Of a stretch of 55,663 bases of DNA, positions 36,787-45,372 are shown in pieces (the first letter of the stretch is position 1; each line of letters opens with the position of its first letter). The notes beneath the pieces were generated by a model, which did no database searches, was not told where the DNA came from, and saw only the letters and a program-made list of their open reading frames with translations. The translations under genes were made by a program, and so were the position numbers. Origin of the DNA: an uncultured Anaeromyxobacter sp. (GTDB taxonomy: Bacteria; Myxococcota; Myxococcia; Myxococcales; Anaeromyxobacteraceae); contig CAIOAK010000085.1 of assembly GCA_903855945.1 (NCBI GenBank), forward strand, positions 1 through 55,663, given 5' to 3'.

Positions 36787-37584
36787 ATGCGCATCGCCCT
36801 TGCCGTTCTCCTCGCGCTCGCAGTCACCGCGTGCAAGAAGTCCAACGCACCGACGCCCGCCCAGGCCCCCGCGGCCGGAGTGCCCACGGCGGCTGCCGCC
36901 GGTGGCGTCGGGGGCAAGGTCCTCGAGAGGATCGACGCGGCCCCGTACAGCTATCTGAAGATCGCGAGCGCCGGCGGAGAGGTCTGGGCTGCCGTTCCCC
37001 AGGCCGCCGTCGAGACCGGGACCGAGGTGGTCATCGAGAACCCCATGGCCATGGACGGGTTCGAGTCGAAGACCCTGAACCGGAAGTTCGAGCGCATCTA
37101 CTTCGGCACGCTCGGCGGCGCGGCGGGCGCGCCCCAGGCGGCGGCTCCTGCCGGGATGCCTCCCAGCGCACCTGGCCAGATGCCTCCCGGCGGAATGCCC
37201 CCGGGTGGGATGGCCGCGCAGCACGCCGCGGCCGCGGCCGGCCCCTCCGACGTCACCGACGTGAAGGTCCCGAAGGCGACCGGCGCGAACGCCAAGACCG
37301 TCGCCGAGATCCACGCCCAGAAGGCGCAGCTCAAGGAGAAGAAGGTCACCGTCCGCGGCAAGGTGGTGAAGTCCAACTCCGGCATCATGGGCAAGAACTG
37401 GGTCCACATCCGCGACGGCAGCGGCAGCCAGGAGAAGTCGGACAACGACATCACCGTCACCTCCGATTCGGCCGCCAACGTCGGCGAGGTGATCGTGGTC
37501 ACCGGCGTGGTCCGCGTCGACAAGGACTTCGGCGCCGGCTACTCCTACCCGGTCATCATCGAGGAGGCCGTCTACTCCAAGTAG
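36787..37584 (+). CDS. Lipoprotein with NrfJ-like and OB-fold domains
   Basis: The 265-residue protein has a lipoprotein signal peptide (C16 in LAVTAC). A first domain (about 40-115), GKVLERIDAAPYSYLKIASAGGEVWAAVP (seen as DAAPYSYLKIASAGGEVWAA), resembles the beta-barrel region of NrfJ-type proteins. A linker rich in Met, Pro and Gly (MPPGGMPPGGM) follows, then a second OB-fold-like domain (about 180-265, VTVRGKVVKSNSGIMGKNW, HIRDGSGSQEK). The role is unknown; the Met-rich linker could bind copper. The Shine-Dalgarno is GGAGG. A strong hairpin follows the gene. Confidence 0.75.
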   Translation: MRIALAVLLALAVTACKKSNAPTPAQAPAAGVPTAAAAGGVGGKVLERIDAAPYSYLKIASAGGEVWAAVPQAAVETGTEVVIENPMAMDGFESKTLNRKFERIYFGTLGGAAGAPQAAAPAGMPPSAPGQMPPGGMPPGGMAAQHAAAAAGPSDVTDVKVPKATGANAKTVAEIHAQKAQLKEKKVTVRGKVVKSNSGIMGKNWVHIRDGSGSQEKSDNDITVTSDSAANVGEVIVVTGVVRVDKDFGAGYSYPVIIEEAVYSK

Positions 37585-37609
37585 GCGCAGCCCACTCCCC
37601 AGAAGCACC

Positions 37610-37640
37610 GAGGGCGGTCCGGGTCACCCGGGCCGCCCTC
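37610..37640. terminator. Strong bidirectional hairpin between convergent genes
   Basis: Arms of 15 bases (GAGGGCGGTCCGGGT and ACCCGGGCCGCCCTC, 14 pairs plus one wobble) flank one base. It sits between the convergent lipoprotein genes, 26 bases after one stop and 22 before the other. It lacks a T-run, so it may stop or stabilise both transcripts. Confidence 0.6.
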
Positions 37641-37662
37641 GTCACATCAGGACCTCGGGAGC

Positions 37663-38289
37663 CTAGTTCCCGTTGATGAGCTCCGCGTAGGTCTTCTTGA
37701 TCTTCGCGTAGAAGCAGACGCCGACCTGGCCGGTCCAGGTGCTTCCCGCCGGCAGCCTGGCGGAATCGACCGTTCCGGTCACGGCGGTGACGAGCGTGCC
37801 GTTGCTCGACAGGAAGTCGGAGAGGTTCAGGTCCTGGTTGCTCCCCGGCACGGTGACGCTGGTGAGGAGCGGCCCCACATGGCCGGTCTGCCCCGAGCCC
37901 GGGGTCCACGAGGCCAGGACCACCGGCGTGGTGGTCCCCTTCTGCACCGTGATCTGCACCGACTGGAGCCAATCGAGGTTGGCACCCGCCGCGCCGCTCG
38001 CCGCCACCGAGAAGCTCAGGAGGTGGAGGATCCGGCTGTCCGAGGAGCCCTTCGTCATGAAGTCGGGGAGCCAGCTCGAGAGGCCGAGGTCCACCTGCGC
38101 ACCGAACCCTGCGAGCGTGGTGGCGGCGGCCGCCTCGGCGACCGGCGCGGCGGACGACCCCGTGATCGTGAAGGTCTGGGGTGCGAGGGTGACGCAGACC
38201 TGGGGCTGCTCGGCCTCCGCGTAGAAGGTGTTGCAACCGGCGAGGGTCAGGGCGAGCAGGGCGAGCGCGGTGTTTCGGATGGGATTCAT
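37663..38289 (-). CDS. Lipoprotein of unknown function
   Basis: The 208-residue protein has a lipobox (LTLAGC, C19). The rest is a Ser/Thr/Ala/Val-rich beta-structured domain with alternating strands (LLSFSVAASGAAGANLDW, QVTVQKGTTTPVVLASW-like) and only one further Cys pair (QVCVTL, GVCFYA). No family is recognised. It is downstream of and may be co-transcribed with the barrel-like gene at 38304-38945. Localisation to the outer membrane is expected from the lipoprotein signal. Confidence 0.75.
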   Translation of the reverse strand: MNPIRNTALALLALTLAGCNTFYAEAEQPQVCVTLAPQTFTITGSSAAPVAEAAAATTLAGFGAQVDLGLSSWLPDFMTKGSSDSRILHLLSFSVAASGAAGANLDWLQSVQITVQKGTTTPVVLASWTPGSGQTGHVGPLLTSVTVPGSNQDLNLSDFLSSNGTLVTAVTGTVDSARLPAGSTWTGQVGVCFYAKIKKTYAELINGN

Positions 38290-38303
38290 GGAGGTCCCCG
38301 GTC

Positions 38304-38945
38304 CTAGAAGAAGTAGAGGAAGGAGATGCGGGCGGTGGGGAAGAAGGACTGGGCCTTCCAGGCTTCCGTCGTCACCTGCGCGCCGTTCACCGTGGAGGAT
38401 CCCCCCTTCACGTTGAGCGAGATCAAGCCGATGCCGCCCTCGAGGGCCGCGGTGAATCCGCGCCGGCTCCCGATGGCGATCCCGACGAGCCCGGAGAACC
38501 AGTTGTAGGAGGCGCTGCCCACGAGCGGCCACTGCGCCTCCGGCACCCCGGCCCACTTCATGATCTGGTCCGCGGTCCTGCCGGGGAAGTAGTAGCCGTA
38601 CTCTCCGCGGATGATCGGCGCGACGAAGAAGTCGATGGGGCGGAACTCGAGACCGACGACGAGGCCGGGCTGGAGCGTGTAGGCGAACCCGGCGTCGAGC
38701 ATCATCCACCAGAGCGGCGACCAGGTGAACGAGAGCACCGCGCCGTCCGCGACGCCCAGCGTGAGGGCGAGCCCGAACTGCGGGTCCCGCTTCTCCTCCA
38801 CCGGCGGAGGAGCCGGGGCGGCCGCCTGGACCGGGGCGGTGGCGGCCGGTGCCGTGGCGGCAGGGGCGCCCGGGGTGGCCGACTGGCCGGCGGCCAGAGA
38901 GGGCGCCGCGAGCAGGCCGGCGAGCAGAAGGGGGAGGATTCGCAT
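38304..38945 (-). CDS. Small outer-membrane barrel-like protein
   Basis: The 213-residue precursor has a signal peptide (LPLLLAGLLAAPSLAAGQ), then an A/P/T-rich low-complexity linker (ATAPAATAPVQAAAPAPPP), then about eight amphipathic strands rich in aromatics (FTWSPLWWMMLDAGFAY, GEYGYYFPG). It ends in RISFLYFF with a terminal phenylalanine, the Omp assembly signal. A Shine-Dalgarno (GGAG) lies 6 bases before the ATG. It lies 14 bases upstream of the lipoprotein gene, so they are probably co-transcribed. Confidence 0.75.
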   Translation of the reverse strand: MRILPLLLAGLLAAPSLAAGQSATPGAPAATAPAATAPVQAAAPAPPPVEEKRDPQFGLALTLGVADGAVLSFTWSPLWWMMLDAGFAYTLQPGLVVGLEFRPIDFFVAPIIRGEYGYYFPGRTADQIMKWAGVPEAQWPLVGSASYNWFSGLVGIAIGSRRGFTAALEGGIGLISLNVKGGSSTVNGAQVTTEAWKAQSFFPTARISFLYFF

Positions 38946-38974
38946 GTAGGGCTCCGTGTAAGAGACAACTCCAA

Positions 38975-38985
38975 ACGATAATCGT
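38975..38985. promoter_or_regulatory. AT-centred palindrome upstream of the 38304-38945 gene
   Basis: ACGAT-A-ATCGT is an 11-base palindrome 30 bases before the ATG. It contains GATAATC, which also occurs in Fur-type boxes. It may be an operator; only one such site is seen. Confidence 0.25.
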
Positions 38986-39051
38986 CGCATGCGGGGCGCG
39001 CCGGAAGAAGGGCTCAAACGGGATTCCTGGGTGTGGCTCGAACGGGGGAGG

Positions 39052-39060
39052 TGCTAGGTT
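39052..39060 (+). promoter_or_regulatory. Extended -10 of yaeQ (leaderless)
   Basis: TGC-TAGGTT is followed by eight bases and the TTG at 39069. A GGGGGAGG stretch lies further upstream, too far to act as Shine-Dalgarno for that TTG. Confidence 0.4.
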
Positions 39061-39068
39061 CTCGCCCC

Positions 39069-39626
39069 TTGGCCCTCCCCGCGACGCTCCACGACTTCCA
39101 GATCGAACTGGCGCACGTCGACCTCGGTGTGAACCAGCGCGTATCCCTGCGTGCGGCGCGCCATCCTTCCGAGTCGATGGAACGGCTCTGGCTTCGCGTC
39201 CTCGCCACCTGCTGGATGTGGAGAGAGGGGATCGAGCAGGGGCCGGGCCTCTCCGACCCGGATGCGCCGGACGTGCTGGCCCGCGACCTCACCGGACAGC
39301 TCACGCTCTGGATCCGGGTTGGGCGCCCCGACGCGGCGCGGATCCAGCACGAGGCAGACCGGAACCGGGGCGCCGAGGTCGCCGTCCTCTTCGACTCTCC
39401 TCGGCGCATGGAGGCCTTCGTGGAGGAGGCCCGCGCGGCGAAGCTCGCGAGGCTCGACCGGGTCGCGCTCGCCGCCCTGGACCCGACCCTGCTCGCCACG
39501 CTCGCCGGGAGCGACGAGCGTCGAGCCCGCCTTTCCCTCACCATCGTCGGCGACCATCTGTACGTCGAGCGGGACGGCAAGTCCTTCGACGGCCCGCTCA
39601 CGAGAGCCTACCTACCCGGAATCTGA
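39069..39626 (+). CDS. yaeQ: YaeQ family protein (PD-(D/E)XK nuclease-like)
   Basis: The 185-residue protein matches YaeQ of enterobacteria: the start MALPATLHDFQIELAHVD parallels MALKATIYK..., then RAARHPSESMERLWLRVLA, GPGLSDPDAPDVLARDLTG, LWIRVGRPDAARIQ and a C-terminal beta-rich tail ending in YLPG. YaeQ proteins have a restriction-endonuclease-like fold; their role is not settled. The TTG at 39069 is preferred to GTGs at 39033 and 39051 because it gives the family N-terminus and length (about 181). It precedes the SUF regulator in the same direction. Confidence 0.85.
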   Translation: MALPATLHDFQIELAHVDLGVNQRVSLRAARHPSESMERLWLRVLATCWMWREGIEQGPGLSDPDAPDVLARDLTGQLTLWIRVGRPDAARIQHEADRNRGAEVAVLFDSPRRMEAFVEEARAAKLARLDRVALAALDPTLLATLAGSDERRARLSLTIVGDHLYVERDGKSFDGPLTRAYLPGI

Positions 39627-39670
39627 GGCGAAAAGTTGTCGTGCAGGACGCGCGGAGGGCGTTACATTCC

Positions 39671-39701
39671 GCCTATCGGGACCTTTTCGGTCCTGTTAGG
39701 C
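39671..39701. promoter_or_regulatory. Palindromic operator of the SUF operon (Rrf2-type)
   Basis: Arms GCCTATCGGGACC and GGTCCTGTTAGGC (13 bases, 11 paired) flank TTTTC. Inner spacing GACC-N5-GGTC equals that of the E. coli IscR type-1 box (GACT-N5-AGTC). It ends 54 bases before the regulator's ATG. The regulator probably represses its own operon here. Confidence 0.65.
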
Positions 39702-39713
39702 ACCGGGACGCAG

Positions 39714-39719
39714 TAGATT
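39714..39719 (+). promoter_or_regulatory. Candidate -10 of the SUF operon
   Basis: TAGATT matches 4 of 6 consensus positions and lies 36 bases before the ATG. With it, the palindrome covers the -35 region, as expected for repression. Confidence 0.4.
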
Positions 39720-39754
39720 GCCCCCGGAGCCGCCCCGAAAGGGTGGTCCTCGCG

Positions 39755-40213
39755 ATGATTCGCATGACGAAGCTGGCCGACTACGGGATCGTCATCCTCA
39801 CCCACATGTCCATGGAGCGGCAGGGATCGCTCCACACGGCGCACGACCTGGCCGCCCGGTCGCGCGTGCCGGTGCCCACCGCGTCGAAGCTCCTCAAGTC
39901 GCTGACCCGGGCCGGGCTCGTCCTCTCGCACCGCGGGCGGCACGGGGGCTACGGCCTCGCGCGGGACCCCGACACCATCTCGGTGGCCGAGATCATCGCC
40001 GCCATCGAGGGGCCCATCGGCCTCACCGAGTGCGGCACCGGGACCGAGGGTGCCTGCGACATGGAGTCCTTCTGCGCCGCCAAGGGGCGCTGGGCGCCGA
40101 TCAACCAGGCCATCGAGCGGGCCTTGCAGGACGTGCCCCTCTCGGCCATGCGTCCGCAGACGCCGACCGGACAGATGGTCCGGCTGGGCGGGATCGCGGA
40201 GGTGGCGCCGTGA
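39755..40213 (+). CDS. Rrf2-family SUF operon regulator
   Basis: The 152-residue protein has an Rrf2 winged helix ([54 protein letters not shown]) and three cysteines, C93, C101 and C107, positioned to hold an Fe-S cluster. It matches the SUF-associated Rrf2 regulators (IscR/SufR-like). With an Fe-S cluster lost it should derepress the operon. ATG 39755 or ATG 39764 may be the start; both precede the first helix. Its stop overlaps the sufB GTG as GTGA. Confidence 0.9.
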   Translation: MIRMTKLADYGIVILTHMSMERQGSLHTAHDLAARSRVPVPTASKLLKSLTRAGLVLSHRGRHGGYGLARDPDTISVAEIIAAIEGPIGLTECGTGTEGACDMESFCAAKGRWAPINQAIERALQDVPLSAMRPQTPTGQMVRLGGIAEVAP

Positions 40214-41643
40214 GCGACGTGATCCGCGAACTCACCGAGCAGAAGTACAAGTACGGCTTCGTCACCGACGTCGCGGAGGATCGGATCCGCAAGGGGCTCG
40301 ACGAGGACATCGTCCGGCTCATCTCCTCGAAGAAGAACGAGCCGGCCTTCCTGCTCGACTTCCGCCTCAAGGCCTTCCGCCACTGGCTTACGCTCGAGGA
40401 GCCGACCTGGGCCAAGGTGAGCTACCCCCGCCTCGACTACCAGGACATCGTCTACTACTCGGCACCCAAGCCGCGGAAGAAGCTGGCCTCGATGGACGAG
40501 GTCGACCCGGAGCTCCGGGAGGCCTTCGCGAAGCTCGGCATCCCCCTCGAGGAGCAGAAGCGGCTCTCCAACGTGGCGGTGGACGCGGTCTTCGACTCGG
40601 TGTCGGTCGCCACCACCTTCAAGAAGAAGCTGGCCGACATGGGCGTGATCTTCGGCTCCTTCTCCGACGCGGTGAAGGAGCACCCCGAGCTCGTGGAGCG
40701 CCACCTCGGCTCGGTCGTGCCCTACACCGACAACTACTTCGCCACCCTCAACTCGGCGGTCTTCTCCGACGGGTCGTTCGCCTACATCCCGAAGGGCGTC
40801 CGCTGCCCCATGGAGCTCTCCACCTACTTCCGCATCAACGCCGCGGACACCGGCCAGTTCGAGCGCACCCTCATCGTGGCCGACGAGGGATCCTACGTCT
40901 CCTACCTGGAGGGCTGCACGGCCCCGCAGCGGGATCAGAACCAGCTCCATGCCGCGGTGGTCGAGCTCGTGGCTCTCGACGGCGCCGAGATCAAGTACTC
41001 CACCGTCCAGAACTGGTACCCGGGCGACGCCGAGGGCAAGGGCGGCATCTTCAACTTCGTCACCAAGCGCGGCCGGGCGATGCGGAAGTCCAAGATCTCC
41101 TGGACGCAGGTGGAGACCGGTTCTGCCATCACCTGGAAGTACCCGAGCTGCATCCTCCAGGGCGACGACTCGGTCGGCGAGTTCTACTCGGTGGCCCTCA
41201 CGAACCACCGTCAGCAGGCCGACACCGGCACGAAGATGATCCACATCGGGAAGAACACCCGGTCGACGATCGTGTCGAAGGGCATCTCCGCCGGCCGGGG
41301 CCAGAACACCTACCGGGGGCAGGTGAAGATCGGGAAGGGGGCCGAGGGGGCCCGCAATCACTCGCAGTGCGACTCGCTGCTCATCGGCGACCGCTGCGGC
41401 GCCCACACCTTCCCGTACATCGAGGCCCGCAACCCCACCGCCCAGGTGGAGCACGAGGCCACCACCTCCAAGATCAGCGAGGAGCAGCTCTTCTACTGCC
41501 GGCAGCGCGGGATCTCCGAGGAGGACGCGGTGTCGATGATCGTGAACGGATTCGCGCGGCAGGTCCTGAAGGAGCTGCCCATGGAGTTCGCCGTGGAGGC
41601 CCAGAAGCTGCTCGGCATGAGCCTGGAAGGGAGCGTGGGATGA
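40210..41643 (+). CDS. sufB: Fe-S cluster assembly scaffold SufB
   Basis: The 477-residue protein is full-length SufB of the SufBCD scaffold, on which clusters are built. Motifs include [63 protein letters not shown] (with the conserved cysteine) and [21 protein letters not shown]. Start GTG 40210 overlaps the regulator's stop, and the stop overlaps sufC as ATGA. It acts in the cytosol with SufC and SufD. Confidence 0.96.
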   Translation: MSDVIRELTEQKYKYGFVTDVAEDRIRKGLDEDIVRLISSKKNEPAFLLDFRLKAFRHWLTLEEPTWAKVSYPRLDYQDIVYYSAPKPRKKLASMDEVDPELREAFAKLGIPLEEQKRLSNVAVDAVFDSVSVATTFKKKLADMGVIFGSFSDAVKEHPELVERHLGSVVPYTDNYFATLNSAVFSDGSFAYIPKGVRCPMELSTYFRINAADTGQFERTLIVADEGSYVSYLEGCTAPQRDQNQLHAAVVELVALDGAEIKYSTVQNWYPGDAEGKGGIFNFVTKRGRAMRKSKISWTQVETGSAITWKYPSCILQGDDSVGEFYSVALTNHRQQADTGTKMIHIGKNTRSTIVSKGISAGRGQNTYRGQVKIGKGAEGARNHSQCDSLLIGDRCGAHTFPYIEARNPTAQVEHEATTSKISEEQLFYCRQRGISEEDAVSMIVNGFARQVLKELPMEFAVEAQKLLGMSLEGSVG

Positions 41644-42404
41644 GCCAGCCGTCGAACGGAGCGTTGCTCGAGGTGCGGGATCTGCGGGCACGCATCGACG
41701 CCAAGGAGATCCTGAAGGGTCTCGATCTCGTCGTGAAGCCCGGCGAGGTGCACGCCATCATGGGCCCGAACGGTTCGGGCAAGAGCACCTTCGCCGGCGT
41801 GCTGGCCGGGCGCGACCGCGCCGAGGTGACCGGTGGCAGCGCGACCCTCGACGGGAAGGACCTGCTCGCCATGTCGCCCGAGACGCGGGCCGTGGCCGGC
41901 CTCTTCCTGGGCTTCCAGTACCCGGTGGAGATCCCGGGCGTCGGCAACCTCTACTTCCTCCGCACCGCGCTGAACGCCCAGCGCAAGGCCCGCGGCGAGG
42001 AGGAGCTCGACGCCGTCGACTTCCTCGGCCTGGCCCGCGAGAAGATGAAGCTCGTCGAGATGGACCCGGCCTTCATGAACCGGGGCGTGAACGAGGGCTT
42101 TTCCGGCGGGGAGAAGAAGCGCAACGAGGTTCTCCAGATGGCGGTGCTCGAGCCCCGCCTCTCCATCCTCGACGAGATCGACAGCGGCCTCGACATCGAC
42201 GCCCTGCGCCAGGTGGCCCGGGGCGTGGAGGCCCTGCGCAGCCCGGAGCGGTCCATCCTGCTCGTCACCCACTATCAGCGGCTGCTCGAGTACATCGTCC
42301 CTGACCAGATCCACGTGATGGCGGCGGGGCGCATCGTGCGCACCGGTGGGCGGGAACTGGCGCTGGAGCTCGAGAAGAAGGGCTACGCCTGGGTGGATTC
42401 GTGA
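41640..42404 (+). CDS. sufC: Fe-S assembly ATPase SufC
   Basis: The 254-residue ABC ATPase has Walker [10 protein letters not shown] near 44, the SufC-specific [13 protein letters not shown], signature [10 protein letters not shown], Walker [17 protein letters not shown] and TVTHYQRLL-type H motif ([11 protein letters not shown]). It powers SufBCD conformational change. It overlaps sufB by 4 bases (ATGA) and sufD by 4 (GTGA), so the three proteins are translated as a coupled set. Confidence 0.97.
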   Translation: MSQPSNGALLEVRDLRARIDAKEILKGLDLVVKPGEVHAIMGPNGSGKSTFAGVLAGRDRAEVTGGSATLDGKDLLAMSPETRAVAGLFLGFQYPVEIPGVGNLYFLRTALNAQRKARGEEELDAVDFLGLAREKMKLVEMDPAFMNRGVNEGFSGGEKKRNEVLQMAVLEPRLSILDEIDSGLDIDALRQVARGVEALRSPERSILLVTHYQRLLEYIVPDQIHVMAAGRIVRTGGRELALELEKKGYAWVDS

Positions 42405-43711
42405 ACGCTGCCGAGGCCAGCCTGGTGTCGGCGACCGGGGGGCTTCCTCCGGCGCCGGAGTTCGTGGCCGCGGCCCGCCGGGCCGGTCGCGACGCCTTCG
42501 AGCGCAGCGGGCTGCCCGGAACGCGGCAGGAGGACTGGCGCTTCACCTCGCTCGCGCCGCTCGCCGCGCACGCCTTCGGCCACGGCGATCCGGCCGTACC
42601 GGTCCTCGCGGGGGACCTGGAACGGGTCGCCGGGAAGCCCTTCGGGGCGCGGCTCGTCTTCGTGAACGGCCGGTTCCGCGGGGAGCTCTCCACGGCACAC
42701 GGGATGCCGACGGGCGTCCACGCCTCGAGCCTGGCCCACGCCATCTCGGCCACCCCCGGGCTCGTGGAGTCGAGGCTCGGCCGCACGGCGATGGTGGACG
42801 GACGCCCCTTCGCGGCGCTGAACGCCGCCTTCCTCGGGGACGGAGCCTTCGTGCACGTCGGGGCGGATGCGCGCGGCGGGGTCGTCGAGCTCGTCTTCGC
42901 CACCGCGAGCACCGACGGTCCGGTGGCCTGCCACCCCCGCGTGCTCGTGGTCGCCGATCCCGGGGGAGATGCCACCCTGGTCGAGACCTACGTCGCGCTC
43001 GGCGATCACCCGGTCCTCACCAACGCGGTCACCGAGGTGTCGCTCGGGGCCGGGGCGCGTCTCGACCACTACCAGGTGCAGGACCAGCCGGCGAACGCCT
43101 TCCACTTCGCCACCCTGACGGTCGAGCAGGGGACGGACGCCCGCCTCTCCACCCACTCCACGGCGCTCGGCGCTGCCCTCTCGCGCAGCGACGTGCTGGC
43201 TCGCCTGGTGGGGGAGGGGGCCGAGGTCCACGTCGCCGGCCTCTACATGGCCGACGGGAAGCGACTGGTGGACAACCATTCGGTGATCGAGCACGTGGTT
43301 CCGCGGGGGACGAGCCGGGAGATCTTCAAGGGGATCCTGGACGGCGCGGCGCGCGGCGTCTTCGCGGGGCGCATCCGCGTGATGGCGGGGGCGTCGAAGG
43401 CCGACGCCCACCAGCACAACTCCAACCTGCTCCTGTCGCGGGACGCGGTGGTGGACGCGCTGCCGCAGCTCGAGATCTACACCGACGACGTGAAGGCCGG
43501 CCACGGCGGCACGGTGGGCGAGCTGGACCGGGAGGCGCTCTTCTACCTGCGCTCCCGCGGCATCCCGGCCCCGGCGGCCCGCGGCCTGCTCATCTACGCC
43601 TTCGCCCGCGAGATGGTGGACCGGGTGGCCGTTCCCGCGCTGCGCGACCGCCTGGGGCAGCAGGTGGCGGCGCGCCTCGCCGGCGGCGGGGCCATCCTGG
43701 AGGCGGAATGA
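42401..43711 (+). CDS. sufD: Fe-S assembly protein SufD
   Basis: The 436-residue partner of SufB has the helical N-terminus with GTRQEDWRFTSLAPL, a central right-handed beta-helix with ALGAALSRSDVLARLVGEGAEVHVAGLY, and the C-terminal helical part with LYLRSRGIPAPAARGLLIYAFA. The histidine in the helix (HQHNSNLLLS) is conserved. The GTG start overlaps sufC, and the ATG of sufS overlaps its stop (ATGA). It belongs to the SufBC2D complex. Confidence 0.95.
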   Translation: MNAAEASLVSATGGLPPAPEFVAAARRAGRDAFERSGLPGTRQEDWRFTSLAPLAAHAFGHGDPAVPVLAGDLERVAGKPFGARLVFVNGRFRGELSTAHGMPTGVHASSLAHAISATPGLVESRLGRTAMVDGRPFAALNAAFLGDGAFVHVGADARGGVVELVFATASTDGPVACHPRVLVVADPGGDATLVETYVALGDHPVLTNAVTEVSLGAGARLDHYQVQDQPANAFHFATLTVEQGTDARLSTHSTALGAALSRSDVLARLVGEGAEVHVAGLYMADGKRLVDNHSVIEHVVPRGTSREIFKGILDGAARGVFAGRIRVMAGASKADAHQHNSNLLLSRDAVVDALPQLEIYTDDVKAGHGGTVGELDREALFYLRSRGIPAPAARGLLIYAFAREMVDRVAVPALRDRLGQQVAARLAGGGAILEAE

Positions 43712-44925
43712 GCTTCGACGTCGAGGCCATCCGGCGCCAGTTCCCGGTCCTCTCGCAGCGGCCGCACGGCAAGCGGCTGGCCTTCCTGGACAGCGGCGCC
43801 ACGGCCCAGAAGCCCCAGGCCGTCATCGACGCCGTGACCCGCTTCTACGACCGGGACAACTCGAACGTCCACCGGGGCGTCTACGACCTGGCGGAGCGGG
43901 CCACCGCCGCCTTCGAGGGGGCGCGCAAGAAGGTGGCGCGCTGGATCGGCGCGGAGCCGCGCGAGGTCATCTTCACCCGCGGTACCACCGAGGGCGTGAA
44001 CCTGGTGGCCCAGTCGTGGGGGCGTGCCCACGTCGGCGCCGGCGACGAGATCCTCGTCACCGGGATGGAGCACCACTCCAACATCGTCCCCTGGCAGCTC
44101 CTCGCCGCCGAGAAGGGGGCGAAGCTGGTCGTGGTGCCCGTGGACGACTCGGGGCAGGTGCACCTCGCCGACTTCGAGAGGCTCATCGGGCCTCGCACCC
44201 GCATCGTGGCGGTCACCCAGGTCTCGAACGCGCTCGGCACCGTGAATCCGGTGAAGGAGATCGTGGCGCTGGCCCACGCGCGCGGCGTGCCGGCGCTGGT
44301 GGACGGGGCCCAGGCCGTGCCCCACATGAAGGTGGACGTCCGCGACCTCGACGCCGACTTCTACGTCTTCAGCGGCCACAAGATGTTCGGCCCCACCGGC
44401 ATCGGCGTGCTCTACGGCAAGGCGCGCCTGCTCGAGGCCATGCCCCCCTGGCAGGGCGGCGGCGACATGATCCTGTCGGTCTCCTTCTCGGGCACCAGGT
44501 TCAACACCATCCCGTACAAGTTCGAGGCCGGCACGCCCGACGCGGCCGGCGCGGTGGGGCTCGGCGCCGCCATCGACTGGCTGGAAGGGCTCGACCGGAG
44601 CGCCGTGGAGGCCCACGAGCGGGACCTCCTCGCCTACGCCACCGCGAGGCTCTCGGCGGTGCCCGGCCTGCGCGTCATCGGCACCGCGCCCGGCAAGGCC
44701 GCGGTGATCTCCTTCGTGATGGAGGGCGTCCACCCGCACGACGTGGGCACCATCCTCGACGCCGAGGGGGTGGCGGTGCGCGCCGGCCACCACTGCGCCC
44801 AGCCGCTCATGGAGCGGTTCGGGGTTCCGGCCACCGTCCGCGCATCCATGGCCCTCTACAACACCCGCGAGGACGTGGATCAGCTGATCCAAGGCCTCGG
44901 GCGCGTCCGGGAGATGTTCCCATGA
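43708..44925 (+). CDS. sufS: Cysteine desulfurase SufS
   Basis: The 405-residue PLP enzyme takes sulfur from cysteine for Fe-S synthesis. The PLP lysine is K225 in FSGHKMFGPTG, the PLP histidine in GMEHHSNIVPW is present, and the catalytic C363 lies in RAGHHCAQP, the group II type. It pairs with SufU rather than SufE. The ATG overlaps sufD, and the stop overlaps sufU, so the whole run is coupled. Confidence 0.96.
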   Translation: MSFDVEAIRRQFPVLSQRPHGKRLAFLDSGATAQKPQAVIDAVTRFYDRDNSNVHRGVYDLAERATAAFEGARKKVARWIGAEPREVIFTRGTTEGVNLVAQSWGRAHVGAGDEILVTGMEHHSNIVPWQLLAAEKGAKLVVVPVDDSGQVHLADFERLIGPRTRIVAVTQVSNALGTVNPVKEIVALAHARGVPALVDGAQAVPHMKVDVRDLDADFYVFSGHKMFGPTGIGVLYGKARLLEAMPPWQGGGDMILSVSFSGTRFNTIPYKFEAGTPDAAGAVGLGAAIDWLEGLDRSAVEAHERDLLAYATARLSAVPGLRVIGTAPGKAAVISFVMEGVHPHDVGTILDAEGVAVRAGHHCAQPLMERFGVPATVRASMALYNTREDVDQLIQGLGRVREMFP

Positions 44926-45368
44926 GCGATCTCACCGACCTCTACCAGGAGGTCATCCTGGACCACGGGCGGAAGCCCAGGAACTTCCGCCCCATGCCCG
45001 ACGCCACCGCGACCGCCGAGGGGCTGAACCCGCTCTGCGGCGACCATTACCAGGTGTTCCTGAAGCTCGACGGCGACCGCATCGCCGACGTCTCCTTCCA
45101 GGGCTCCGGATGCGCCATCTCCAAGGCGTCGGCCTCGCTCATGAGCGCCGCGCTGAAGGGGAAGACGGCGGCCGAGGCCGAGGACCTCTTCCAGCGCTTC
45201 CACAAGATGGTGGTGGAGGGGGACGCCTCCCAGGCCGACGGCCTCGGCAAGCTGGCCGTCCTGAAGGGCGTGGCAGACTTTCCCACCCGTGTGAAGTGCG
45301 CGAGCCTCGCCTGGCACGCGCTCCACTCGGCCCTGCGCGGCGAAGTCCAGCCGGCCACCACGGAGTGA
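44922..45368 (+). CDS. sufU: SufU zinc sulfur-transfer protein
   Basis: The 148-residue protein has the zinc/sulfur cysteines C39 (NPLCGD), C64 (GSGCAISKASASLM) and C126 (RVKCASLAW). It also has the roughly 20-residue insertion between the second and third motifs that distinguishes SufU from IscU. It accepts persulfide from SufS. It overlaps sufS by 4 bases and is followed by sufT after 4 bases. Confidence 0.95.
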   Translation: MSDLTDLYQEVILDHGRKPRNFRPMPDATATAEGLNPLCGDHYQVFLKLDGDRIADVSFQGSGCAISKASASLMSAALKGKTAAEAEDLFQRFHKMVVEGDASQADGLGKLAVLKGVADFPTRVKCASLAWHALHSALRGEVQPATTE

Positions 45369-45372
45369 GACG

